Shown in pieces: positions 1 through 6,908 of a DNA stretch of 18,305 bases. The DNA comes from Vicinamibacteria bacterium. Its GTDB lineage: Bacteria > Acidobacteriota > Vicinamibacteria > Vicinamibacterales > UBA2999. The translations under genes were made by a program, and so were the position numbers. The notes beneath the pieces are model-generated. The model did no database searches and was not told where the DNA came from. It was given only the letters and a program-made list of their open reading frames with translations. The stretch is taken from assembly GCA_025938035.1 (NCBI GenBank), contig JAICQE010000080.1:1-18305 (forward strand), given 5' to 3'. Within the stretch, counting starts at the first letter, position 1. Every line of letters begins with the position of its first letter.

Positions 1-123
1 CTCGTCCGACGATGTTCCAGTTGGTGCCGCCGTCGGCCGCGCGCTTCCACTGCGCCCCGCGGGCGTCTGCGCGAGCCCGGCCGTTCCGACGACGAGAAAG
101 AGAATGGTCACCAGAGTCTTCAT
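1..123 (-). CDS. Exported protein, N-terminal fragment with probable frameshift
   Basis: The gene starts at the ATG read leftward from 123 and runs off the left window edge. It opens with a clear signal peptide (MKTLVTILFLVVGTAGLAQ). In the straight frame the next 18 codons look unlike a real protein and have G/C at the third position in only 11 of 18. Shifting by one base at the G run (plus-strand CCCC, 55-58) gives AQWKRAADGGTNWNIVGR, with G/C at the third position in 16 of 18 codons. That peptide contains DGGTNW, which fits the xxDxGxxW core of an Asp-box (BNR) repeat. I infer an exported protein, possibly a BNR/beta-propeller type, with one G missing from the run through either a sequencing error or a true frameshift. 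It is divergent from the cysteine-cluster gene across a 55-bp gap. The product is otherwise unknown. Confidence 0.55.
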   Translation of the reverse strand, partial: MKTLVTILFLVVGTAGLAQTPAGRSGSARPTAAPTGTSSDE

Positions 124-178
124 GCCCGCTGAAAGTGCAAATGCTGAACCGCAGCCATCTTCGTTATGCTGAAAAGCG

Positions 179-1300
179 ATGAGCTCGCCGGTCTTCGCGC
201 TGAGCATTCACGCTGATTACAAGTGCCGCCATTCCGGTGCGTGCTGCACCGCCGACTGGGACGTGCCTGTCGAGCTGCCGGTTTATCGCTCGCTCGACGA
301 TCACGTCCGCCGCGGCTCGCGTCGCGTCGCGCCAGCCGCTCAGCCGCTGGCTCCATTCGTCGTCGAGCCTGATCTGCCGGACGGCGCTGCGGCGATGCTG
401 GAGCGGACGCACGATGGCGACTGTGTCTTCTTCGAACGCGATTCCCACCTGTGCGTCGTGCATCGCGATACCGGCGAGGAGTCGCTGCCGGCGACCTGTC
501 GTCACTTTCCGCGTCTGGCCGTGGCGGACTCGCGAGGGACGTTTGTCACGCTGTCGCATTTCTGTCCGACTGCGGCGTCGATGCTGTTTCGCGAGGATGT
601 CAACCTCGAGATCGTTCACGCGCCGTCAGCTTTTCCACCCGCTGACTATGACGGGCTCACGGTGACTGCAGAGGACCTGCCTCCGCTGCTGTCGCCATCG
701 ATGCTGATGGATCCCGGCGCGTACTCGGCGTGGGAACGTCACATGGTGCGCAGATGCGCCGCGGACGTGTTGCCTGAGTCCGTCGTCGCGACGCTTGCGG
801 CCGATGCCAGGCGGCTCAGGGCCTGGCGTCCGGGGGAGATGGCACTGGCGGAAGCGATCCGGTTGCTGCCAGACGCACTTGCTCAGGAGACGACAGCTCC
901 GTCGCTGATCACAACACTCGAGCTGCGAAACGAAGTCGTCGACGCCATTCCCGATGACCTCAAGCCGCCGCCGGACGACGATGGGCTGGAGGACGCGTAT
1001 CGCGATCATGTGCGCGTCGCGTGGCCCGCCTGCGCTCGTCCGATCAACCGCTACCTGGCCGCGAAGGCCTTCGCGTCGTGGACGGCGTATCAGGGGCGCG
1101 GTCTTGCCACCATCGTGCGTGGCCTCGACGCGGCGCTTGCGCTGGTTCGAATCGAAAGCGCGCGCCAATGCCGTGACGCGGTCCGCGCGCTCGACCGTGA
1201 TCTGCTGCTCGAGGCGTTTCGCAGCGCCGACTTCGCGCTCAACCATCTGGCGGTCGGCGAAGATCTCGCTGCGCGGTGGTCGCGCGTGGAAGGTCGCTAA
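179..1300 (+). CDS. YkgJ-type cysteine-cluster protein
   Basis: This 373-residue protein has no signal peptide and is probably cytosolic. The N-terminal third carries a metal or Fe-S cluster signature: C16 with the pair C22-C23 in YKCRHSGACC, then C82, C92 and C107 in the CVFF...LCVVHR...LPATCRHFPR arrangement, and C129 in SHFCP. This spacing matches the YkgJ/CxxCxxCC family, which includes proteins annotated as putative Fe-S oxidoreductases and flagellin lysine N-methylase relatives. Residues ~130-373 look helical and I recognise nothing in them. No substrate can be named. The start at ATG 179 places the first cysteine motif at residue 16, close to the N-terminus as expected for the family. 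The stop codon TAA (1298-1300) overlaps the stop of the convergent exonuclease gene. No flagellar gene is nearby, so a flagellin role is not supported here. Confidence 0.8.
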   Translation: MSSPVFALSIHADYKCRHSGACCTADWDVPVELPVYRSLDDHVRRGSRRVAPAAQPLAPFVVEPDLPDGAAAMLERTHDGDCVFFERDSHLCVVHRDTGEESLPATCRHFPRLAVADSRGTFVTLSHFCPTAASMLFREDVNLEIVHAPSAFPPADYDGLTVTAEDLPPLLSPSMLMDPGAYSAWERHMVRRCAADVLPESVVATLAADARRLRAWRPGEMALAEAIRLLPDALAQETTAPSLITTLELRNEVVDAIPDDLKPPPDDDGLEDAYRDHVRVAWPACARPINRYLAAKAFASWTAYQGRGLATIVRGLDAALALVRIESARQCRDAVRALDRDLLLEAFRSADFALNHLAVGEDLAARWSRVEGR

Positions 1301-2091
1301 GTGTCGAAGGTGGCGATTACCGGTCCGTGATCGCTCGTTCCCGTCTCGCGTTGCACGACGCATGACGTTGCACACCGCGCGAGCGCTTCGCTGGCGAACA
1401 CGTAGTCGAGCCTCCAGCCGATATTTCGCTGGCGCATGTTCCGCCACGGCGCCCACCACGTAAACAGGTCGGCGTTGTCCGGCTCGAACCGCCGGTGCAG
1501 GTCCACCAGCCCGTGGCCGAGAATGCGCTGCATCAGCTCGCGTTCATCCGGCCGCTGCCCCACGATGTTCGGCCGCCGCTCCTTGGGGTGAACATCCATG
1601 TCCGTCAGCGCGACGTTCAGATCACCACAGAGGACGCGTGGTTGCCCTGCCGCCTCGAGTGAGGCGGAGAAGGCGTCGAGCGACTCGAGGAACCGCATCT
1701 TGGCGGGAAAGTCCTTGCCGCCGTTCGGGACATAGATCGATGCGACCGTCAGGTGCGAACCGTTGTCCGCCGCCGGCGCAGCGGTTGTGCCGGCCGGTAA
1801 CGACAGCCGTGCGGCGACGATGCGGTGCTCGTAGTCGAATTCGGGATGATGAAATTCCGGCCGCTCCGAAAAGCTGGCCTTGCGAATATGTAATCCGACG
1901 CCTGAGTAGCCTTTGCCGCCGTGCCAGTAACACCAGTACCCCTCGAGGTCGCAGATCCAGACGGGCAATTGATCCAACGACGCCTTTATTTCCTGAAGGC
2001 AGAGGACGTCGGGCTGCTCGCGATCGATCAGTTCCTGAAGCTGCGCCTGCCGCGCGCGGATGCCGTTGACGTTCCAGGTTGCGATTTTCAT
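1297..2091 (-). CDS. xth: Exodeoxyribonuclease III (AP endonuclease)
   Basis: A 264-residue protein of the exonuclease III/APE1 (endonuclease-exonuclease-phosphatase) family, of usual length. It is expected to cut DNA 5' to abasic sites and to remove 3' blocks during base excision repair in the cytoplasm. The full active-site set is visible: N7 in ATWNVNGIRAR, E34 in LQEIK, Y120 in IYVPNG, D157 and N159 in GDLNVAL, D229 in WRLDYVF, and D254-H255 in TSDHGP. An alanine/proline-rich stretch at residues ~99-112, between two core strands, looks like a small lineage-specific insertion. It is convergent with the cysteine-cluster gene, sharing the bases CTAA at the two stop codons. It is divergent from the metallo-hydrolase gene, with a 24-bp hairpin repeat just upstream. 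The symbol is given at family level; xthA and exoA are both used. Confidence 0.95.
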   Translation of the reverse strand: MKIATWNVNGIRARQAQLQELIDREQPDVLCLQEIKASLDQLPVWICDLEGYWCYWHGGKGYSGVGLHIRKASFSERPEFHHPEFDYEHRIVAARLSLPAGTTAAPAADNGSHLTVASIYVPNGGKDFPAKMRFLESLDAFSASLEAAGQPRVLCGDLNVALTDMDVHPKERRPNIVGQRPDERELMQRILGHGLVDLHRRFEPDNADLFTWWAPWRNMRQRNIGWRLDYVFASEALARCATSCVVQRETGTSDHGPVIATFDT

Positions 2092-2102
2092 GGTGGGCCG
2101 GC

Positions 2103-2126
2103 GTCCGCCTGAAGGCGGACACTACG
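2103..2126. repeat. 24-bp hairpin repeat, copy 1
   Basis: GTCCGCC (2103-2109), loop TGAA, GGCGGAC (2114-2120) form a perfect 7-bp stem, followed by ACTACG. The whole 24-bp string recurs exactly at 16360-16383. It lies between the divergent exonuclease III and metallo-hydrolase genes, 12 bp upstream of the exonuclease start. It resembles a REP-type intergenic palindrome. There is no T run, so it is not a classical intrinsic terminator. Confidence 0.75.
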
Positions 2127-2166
2127 AGCACCAGGATACTGGTCTGACGGTTGCATTTTGTGCGGT

Positions 2167-3138
2167 ATGCCTCAGCCGCGGAACGAGGAATACGAGGTTG
2201 ACGAGCTTGTCGCTGACGTCGCGCGGCTGCGCATTGCGACCGTCAACGTCTACTTCGTGGGCCTGCCGCGAAAAAGCAACGGCACCAGCGGCGCGCATCC
2301 GGTGTGGGTGCTCGTTGACGCCGGTCTGGCGCATGGAGCGGCCGAAATCCTTCGCGTCGCCGCTGAACGGTTTGGCGTCGAGTCGCGTCCGGCGGCCGTC
2401 GTCCTGACGCACGGCCATTTCGATCATGTCGGTGCGCTCCCGGCCCTGCTTGCTGTGTGGGATGTGCCGGTTTACGCGCACATGGCCGAGTTACCTTTCC
2501 TGACAGGACGCGCAGACTTTCCGCCGCCGGATGCGACGGTCGGGAGCGGCATGCTCGCCCGGCTGGCCCCTCCGGTCCCCGAAGCCGGCGTCGATCTCGG
2601 CGATCGTGTCCAGGCGCTTCCGGCGAACGGCCGCATACCCGCCATGCCGACTTGGCGGTGGATTCACACGCCCGGCCATTCGCCAGGCCATATTTCGCTC
2701 TTTCGCTCGACCGATCGCCTGCTCATCGCCGGTGACGCCGTCGCCACGACGGATCAGGCGTCGATCTATTCGAGTCTCGCGCAGCGCCGTGAGCTGTCCG
2801 GGCCGCCGGCGTACTTCACGATCGATTGGGACAAGGCCGAACGTTCGGCGGCGATCCTGGCCTCGCTGAGACCGGCGATACTGGCCGCCGGACATGGCGA
2901 GCCAATATCGAATGTCACGCTCGCCGCCGACTTTGCCGCGCTGGCGCGGGACTTCAATCGCCGCGTGCGCCCCACGCACGGACGCTACGTCGTTCAGCCG
3001 GCCTTCGCGGAAGGCGATCGCATCAGCACGCTGCCGGTGTCGGCGCGCGCGAACCGCGTGCGCTGGGGCGCCGTTTCCGGAGTCGCCGCCGCGACACTGG
3101 CCGGGACGTGGCTGTACCGCCGCTTCGCGAAACGGTGA
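2167..3138 (+). CDS. Metallo-beta-lactamase-fold hydrolase with C-terminal membrane tail
   Basis: A 323-residue MBL-fold enzyme. From the ATG at 2167 the whole di-metal ligand set is present: HGHFDH at 82-87 (H82, H84, D86, H87), H171 in TPGHSPGH, D190 in IAGDAV and H243 in AAGHGEP. The spacing is that of the glyoxalase II-like MBL proteins, so hydrolysis of a thioester, ester or similar bond is likely, but the substrate is unknown. No signal peptide is seen. Unusually, the last ~25 residues form a hydrophobic segment (GAVSGVAAATLAGTWLY) capped by basic RRFAKR, which suggests a tail anchor in the inner membrane with the catalytic domain in the cytoplasm. An in-frame TTG at 2158 is an alternative start; neither start has a good ribosome binding site. 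It is divergent from exonuclease III. Confidence 0.88.
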   Translation: MPQPRNEEYEVDELVADVARLRIATVNVYFVGLPRKSNGTSGAHPVWVLVDAGLAHGAAEILRVAAERFGVESRPAAVVLTHGHFDHVGALPALLAVWDVPVYAHMAELPFLTGRADFPPPDATVGSGMLARLAPPVPEAGVDLGDRVQALPANGRIPAMPTWRWIHTPGHSPGHISLFRSTDRLLIAGDAVATTDQASIYSSLAQRRELSGPPAYFTIDWDKAERSAAILASLRPAILAAGHGEPISNVTLAADFAALARDFNRRVRPTHGRYVVQPAFAEGDRISTLPVSARANRVRWGAVSGVAAATLAGTWLYRRFAKR

Positions 3139-3145
3139 TCGCGAC

Positions 3146-3169
3146 ACACTGAGACACCGAGACACCGAG
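3146..3169. repeat. Octamer tandem array (ACACYGAG x3)
   Basis: Three head-to-tail octamers: ACACTGAG (3146-3153), ACACCGAG (3154-3161) and ACACCGAG (3162-3169). The array begins 7 bp after the metallo-hydrolase stop codon. Only one orientation is seen, with no inverted partner in the window. It is one of several short-word arrays at gene borders here. Confidence 0.7.
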
Positions 3170-3186
3170 CAATAGACGCCGTCACC

Positions 3187-3236
3187 CGTGGGGCCTTGTC
3201 GGGCTCGCCTCGCGAACCCGCTGGGTTCGCGCCACG
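3187..3236. repeat. Three-way-junction repeat, copy 1
   Basis: The outer ends CGTGG (3187-3191) and CCACG (3232-3236) are complementary. Between them lie an imperfect arm at 3192-3209 and a perfect 9-bp hairpin, CGCGAACCC (3211-3219), loop GCT, GGGTTCGCG (3223-3231). The element is homologous to 5888-5940. Compared with that copy, the first arm has lost three bases, while the second arm has a longer stem. It lies 44 bp upstream of the M14 peptidase start and could be read in frame with that gene, but looks noncoding. Confidence 0.7.
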
Positions 3237-3279
3237 TAATCGAATCCGCGGTTCGCGCGCTCCCGGCTATTATTCCGAC

Positions 3280-5850
3280 GTGACGCAGCTGCGGGCGCTC
3301 CTCGTCCTCGGGCTGATTATCGGCATTGCCGGTTCCCAGTCGCGCACGATCTCGCAGGTCCTTGTCAGCGTCACGTCGCCCGCAGAGGAGTTTGGCGCCT
3401 CCATCGGCGACGATTACTTCCTCGCGACATATCAGCAGCTCGAGCGGTATTGGCAGAAGCTGGACGCGGAATCGGATCGCGTGCGGCTCGTCTCGATCGG
3501 CCGGACCGAAGAAGGCCGTGACCAGTGGATGGCGGTGGTTTCCGCGCCGGAAAACATCGAGAGACTCGATAGGTACCGCGACATCTCGCGCCGACTCGCG
3601 CTGGCCGATGCGGACGAGGCGCAGGCGCGCGCGCTGGCCGCGGAAGGCAAGGCCATCGTCTGGATCGACGGCGGGTTGCACGCCGACGAAGTGCTCGGCG
3701 CACAGCAACTGATCGAGCTCGTCTACCAGCTTGCGCGCGGTGACGACGAGGAGACGCTGCGGTTCCTGAAGGACGTGATCGTGCTCGCCGTCCATGCCAA
3801 TCCGGACGGTCACGCGCTGGTGGCCGACTGGTACATGCGCGAACGCGATCCGCTGCGGCGGACGCTCGACGGGCTGCCGCGTTCGTACCAGAAGTACATC
3901 GGCCACGACAACAACCGGGACTTCTTTCTGTCCAGCCAGGCCGAGACGATCAATATGAACCGTATTCTCTACAAGGAGTGGTTCCCGCAGATCGTGCTCG
4001 ATCATCATCAGCCGGGCCCGCCCGGCACCGTGATGTTTGCGCCGCCGTTTCGCGGGCCCTTCAACTACGTGATCGATCCGCTGGTCCCGGCGACGCTCGA
4101 TCTCGTGGGCGATGCGATGCAGGCGCGGTTTGCCGCCGAAGGCAAGCGGGGCGTCACGATGCGCGGCGGCGCGGCGTACTCCGGATGGTGGAATGGCGGC
4201 CTGCGCACCTCGGCGTACTTCCACAATCAAATCGGCCTGCTGACCGAGACCACCGGCGACCCGACGCCGATGAATCTTGCGCCGGTTCCGGATCGCCAGG
4301 TGCCGACGGCTGATCTGCCGCTGCCGATCGCCCCTCAGCGCTGGCATTTCCGTCAGGCAATTCAGTACTCGATGACGGCGAACCGAGCCGTCCTGGACTT
4401 CGCATCACGCTCCCGCGAAACGCTCCTCGTGAACGCTTACGAGATGGCGAAAAACGCGATCGTGGAGGGAAGCCGCGATTCGTGGATGCAGATGCCCGCC
4501 GGGCGCGACCGCGGGCTGCGCGCGCCGCGCGCGTATGTGATTCCCGCGACGCAGCCGGATTTTCCGACGGCCACCAAGTTCGTGGACGCACTGTTGAAGG
4601 CCGGGATCACTGTTCACCGTGCGCGCTCGCCGTTTCGCGCGAACGGCACGTCGTACGCCGCCGGGTCGTACGTGGTCAGAACGGCGCAGCCATTCCGGGC
4701 GCACGTTCTCGACATGTTGGAACCACAGCACTATCCCGACGGCCAGGCGCCGTACGACATAGCCGGCTGGACGCTCGCCTTGCAGATGGGCGTGAAGTTC
4801 GACCGCGTTTTCGAGGCCGTCGACGGCCCGTTCGAACGGATCGACGTCGTCGAGCCGCCGCGGTCGGCCGTACGGGGCGGCGGTCACGCCGGATACTTCC
4901 TGAGCCATCACCAGAACGACAGCGCCGTCGCCGTCAACCGGCTCTTGCGAGCCGGGATTCCGGTGTACTGGCTGGGCGATCGCACCCTTGCGTCCGAGGA
5001 TCGTACGGGATCCATTTATGTTCGTCCCGGCGATCGGGCGCGCGACATCGTCGCGCGCGCCGCGCGCGAACTGGGTGTCGCCGTAACCGCGGCAGATACC
5101 GAGCCCACCGGACCGACGCTCCGCCTTCATCCGCTTCGGATCGGGTTGTGGGATCGATACGGTGGCGCAGCGAGCAGCGGCTGGATTCGATGGATTCTCG
5201 AACGGTACGAATTCCCGTTCGAGCTCGCGTTCGTGCAGAGCATCGATCGCGGCGATCTGGCCGCGAAGTACGACGTGCTGATTCTCCCGGACGAAGCGCA
5301 AATACAGCGCGTGGATCGAACGCCGATGAACGTCCCGTCGCTGTATCGGGACCAGACCGGTGTGCTGACCGCTGAACGCAGTGTTCCGGCCCTGCGGAGC
5401 TTCGCCGAGAGCGGCGGGACCCTGATCACGATCGGCCAGGCGGCGCGGCTCGCCGCTTCGCTTGGTGTGCCCGCAGAGGAGATCTCCTACGACATTCCGG
5501 GCTCCATCCTGCAGACGGAAGTCGACAACACGACGCCGATCGGCTTCGGATTCGAAAAGAGAGTCGACGTGTTCTTCGACAACAGCCCCGTCTTCCGGCT
5601 GAAAGGAAGCGGGACCCCCGTCGCCCGCTACGGGGCCTCGCCGTTGCGCAGCGGGTGGGCGCGAGGCCAGGAGCAGCTGGCCGGAGGACTGGCCGCCGCC
5701 GCGGTGCCATTGGGCGCCGGCCGGCTCATCGTGTTCGGCCCGCAGATTGCGTTTCGCGCCCAGTCGCACGCTACCTTCAAGTTCCTCTTCAACGCCATCT
5801 ACTACTCGAACGCCGAGCCTCACGACCTTACGTCCGAGCCCAGCCGCTGA
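3280..5850 (+). CDS. Secreted M14-family zinc metallopeptidase
   Basis: An 856-residue exported peptidase of the M14 (zinc carboxypeptidase) family. It is expected to act in the periplasm or outside the cell, removing residues from peptide C-termini. I chose GTG 3280 because it is followed at once by a signal peptide (TQLRALLVLGLIIGIAGSQS); the frame is open further upstream, but that part is made of a noncoding repeat. From this start the zinc motif HADE gives H134 and E137, a DHH motif at 241-243 offers the third ligand, NNRDF resembles the substrate-carboxylate binding Asn/Arg motif, and E323 in LLTETTGDP is the likely catalytic glutamate. The C-terminal half (~residues 450-856) looks like the glutamine-amidotransferase-like region found in large M14 proteins, without evident catalytic residues of its own. 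Which residue it removes cannot be predicted. It seems to be a single-gene unit. Confidence 0.9.
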   Translation: MTQLRALLVLGLIIGIAGSQSRTISQVLVSVTSPAEEFGASIGDDYFLATYQQLERYWQKLDAESDRVRLVSIGRTEEGRDQWMAVVSAPENIERLDRYRDISRRLALADADEAQARALAAEGKAIVWIDGGLHADEVLGAQQLIELVYQLARGDDEETLRFLKDVIVLAVHANPDGHALVADWYMRERDPLRRTLDGLPRSYQKYIGHDNNRDFFLSSQAETINMNRILYKEWFPQIVLDHHQPGPPGTVMFAPPFRGPFNYVIDPLVPATLDLVGDAMQARFAAEGKRGVTMRGGAAYSGWWNGGLRTSAYFHNQIGLLTETTGDPTPMNLAPVPDRQVPTADLPLPIAPQRWHFRQAIQYSMTANRAVLDFASRSRETLLVNAYEMAKNAIVEGSRDSWMQMPAGRDRGLRAPRAYVIPATQPDFPTATKFVDALLKAGITVHRARSPFRANGTSYAAGSYVVRTAQPFRAHVLDMLEPQHYPDGQAPYDIAGWTLALQMGVKFDRVFEAVDGPFERIDVVEPPRSAVRGGGHAGYFLSHHQNDSAVAVNRLLRAGIPVYWLGDRTLASEDRTGSIYVRPGDRARDIVARAARELGVAVTAADTEPTGPTLRLHPLRIGLWDRYGGAASSGWIRWILERYEFPFELAFVQSIDRGDLAAKYDVLILPDEAQIQRVDRTPMNVPSLYRDQTGVLTAERSVPALRSFAESGGTLITIGQAARLAASLGVPAEEISYDIPGSILQTEVDNTTPIGFGFEKRVDVFFDNSPVFRLKGSGTPVARYGASPLRSGWARGQEQLAGGLAAAAVPLGAGRLIVFGPQIAFRAQSHATFKFLFNAIYYSNAEPHDLTSEPSR

Positions 5851-5887
5851 GATCTATCGGATTTTTCAAATGCGCCTAGCGCGATGT

Positions 5888-5940
5888 CGTGGGGCGAGCC
5901 TTGCAGGCTCGCCTCGCGAACCCGCAGCGTTCGCGCCACG
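5888..5940. repeat. Three-way-junction repeat, copy 2
   Basis: The closing stem is CGTGG (5888-5892) with CCACG (5936-5940). Arm 1 is a perfect 8-bp hairpin: GGCGAGCC (5893-5900), loop TTGCA, GGCTCGCC (5906-5913). Arm 2 is a perfect 7-bp hairpin: CGCGAAC (5915-5921), 7-nt loop, GTTCGCG (5929-5935). One T separates the two arms. It sits in the 183-bp gap between the M14 peptidase and the BON-domain gene and is homologous to 3187-3236. Confidence 0.8.
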
Positions 5941-6033
5941 GAAGTGAAATCCGCGCTAACGGGCGACCCCGAACTGCCGAACAGGCATCCGGCTTGCGAT
6001 CGCCCCGGCAACTCTCGGAGGTGAAGTCAGCTC

Positions 6034-6612
6034 ATGGACACACGTTCGCTGCTGAGCGGAATTGCCATCGGCGCGGTCGCGGCGTCGATCCTCGATCCCG
6101 GCCGGGGTGCCAGGCGTCGTGCGCTGCTGCGCGACAAGGCGGTTCGTGCGACTCGGGTGACCAGTGACGCATTCGAGACGACGATGCGCGACCTGTCGAA
6201 TCGAACGCGAGGCTTTGCGGCTGAGACGCGCGGTTGGATCGAGGAGCGCGCGGTCAACGATGCGCGCCTGCTCGAGCGGGTCCGGGCCCGCCTCGGGCGA
6301 GTCTCCTCTCATCCGCGGGCTATTGACGTCGAGGCACAGGGTGGACAGGTGACGTTGCGTGGTCCCGTTCTTTCCTCCGAAGTTCAGGACCTCCTGTCGG
6401 CGGCGGCGGACGTGCGGGGCGTGCGATCGGTCATCAACGAGCTTGCGCCGCACGATTCATCCGAAGGGGTGCCAGCGCTGCAGGGCAGAGGGCGCCTGGC
6501 CGGACCGCGGCTGGATCTGCTGCAGTCACGTTGGGCGCCCGCGACCCGCGCGCTCGTTGGTGCAGCGGCGGTGGCCGCCGGCGGTCTGGCGATTGCGTAT
6601 AGACGCCGCTAG
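6034..6612 (+). CDS. BON-domain protein with hydrophobic termini
   Basis: A 192-residue protein. The start is secure: a strong Shine-Dalgarno GGAGGTGA (6017-6024) lies 9 bp before ATG 6034. Residues 5-20 are hydrophobic (SLLSGIAIGAVAASIL), followed by DPGRGARRR, resembling the N-terminus of YtxH-like small membrane proteins. Residues ~77-138 form a BON domain, shown by the helix DARLLERVRARLGR, the strand pair VEAQGGQVTLRG, and the ending DVRGVRSVINEL. BON domains bind phospholipid or other membrane surfaces. Residues ~170-189 form a second membrane-like segment ending in basic YRRR. An envelope stress or membrane-stabilising role is likely by family, but no partner is shown. It is followed by a 296-bp noncoding gap, so it is probably not in the efflux operon. 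Confidence 0.85.
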   Translation: MDTRSLLSGIAIGAVAASILDPGRGARRRALLRDKAVRATRVTSDAFETTMRDLSNRTRGFAAETRGWIEERAVNDARLLERVRARLGRVSSHPRAIDVEAQGGQVTLRGPVLSSEVQDLLSAAADVRGVRSVINELAPHDSSEGVPALQGRGRLAGPRLDLLQSRWAPATRALVGAAAVAAGGLAIAYRRR

Positions 6613-6908
6613 TCGAGTTTTATTTCCTTCCATAAGCGGTGTACCGTGAAGAAGGACGGCGGCCGGTGCCGCCGTCCGGCTGGTGCAGCTGGCGTCCGTG
6701 CTGCGCCACGGCAGACCTTGCATCCACGTCGGTCCTCCCCGCGTCTTACCTGCCTGGGTTGCCGCGACCAATTTCGACGCCTTCTAATGGTCTGTATCAA
6801 CTGGAAGAGTACCGCCAGCAACGAGGTTCGACCGCGAATTTCCGGCCGCGACAACGGCGCGGCCGGTCGTCAATCGGGAAGCACATACCAGTAAGGACAG
6901 CTATCAGG
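6613..6908. other. 296-bp noncoding leader of the efflux operon
   Basis: I see no convincing gene in this stretch. Short open frames on both strands give Arg/Ser/Pro-rich translations typical of noncoding GC-rich DNA. It holds a 9-bp perfect GC hairpin (GGACGGCGG 6654-6662, CCGCCGTCC 6669-6677) with no T run and a candidate promoter at 6759-6788. No clear operator palindrome for a TetR or MarR type repressor was found. Confidence 0.5.
6759..6788 (+). promoter_or_regulatory. Candidate sigma70-type promoter of the efflux operon
   Basis: TTGCCG (6759-6764, 4 of 6 matches to TTGACA) and TCTAAT (6783-6788, 5 of 6 matches to TATAAT) are separated by 18 bp. Transcription would begin near 6795, leaving a leader of about 115 nt before the TolC-like start. 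This is sequence resemblance only. Confidence 0.4.

Noticed and set aside
3196..3279. Extended N-terminus of the M14 peptidase
   Set aside because: The frame is open upstream of 3280, but these codons lie mostly in the three-way-junction repeat, and the signal peptide begins right after GTG 3280.
2491..4347. 618-residue open frame on the minus strand
   Set aside because: It runs antisense across the metallo-hydrolase and M14 peptidase genes, both with intact catalytic motifs. Its translation is rich in Arg/His/Asp with no recognisable domain, as expected from the complement of GC-rich codons.
4405..5823. 472-residue open frame on the minus strand
   Set aside because: It is fully antisense to the M14 peptidase C-terminal half and has no domain, signal peptide or ribosome binding site of its own.
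6654..6677. Intrinsic terminator after the BON-domain gene
   Set aside because: The 9-bp GC stem is real, but no T run follows on either strand and the hairpin is 41 bp beyond the stop. It is kept only as part of the noncoding stretch.
6646..6894. 82-residue open frame before the efflux operon
   Set aside because: The composition is Arg/Ser/Pro-rich without any domain, and a GC hairpin and candidate promoter lie within it. It is more likely untranslated leader.
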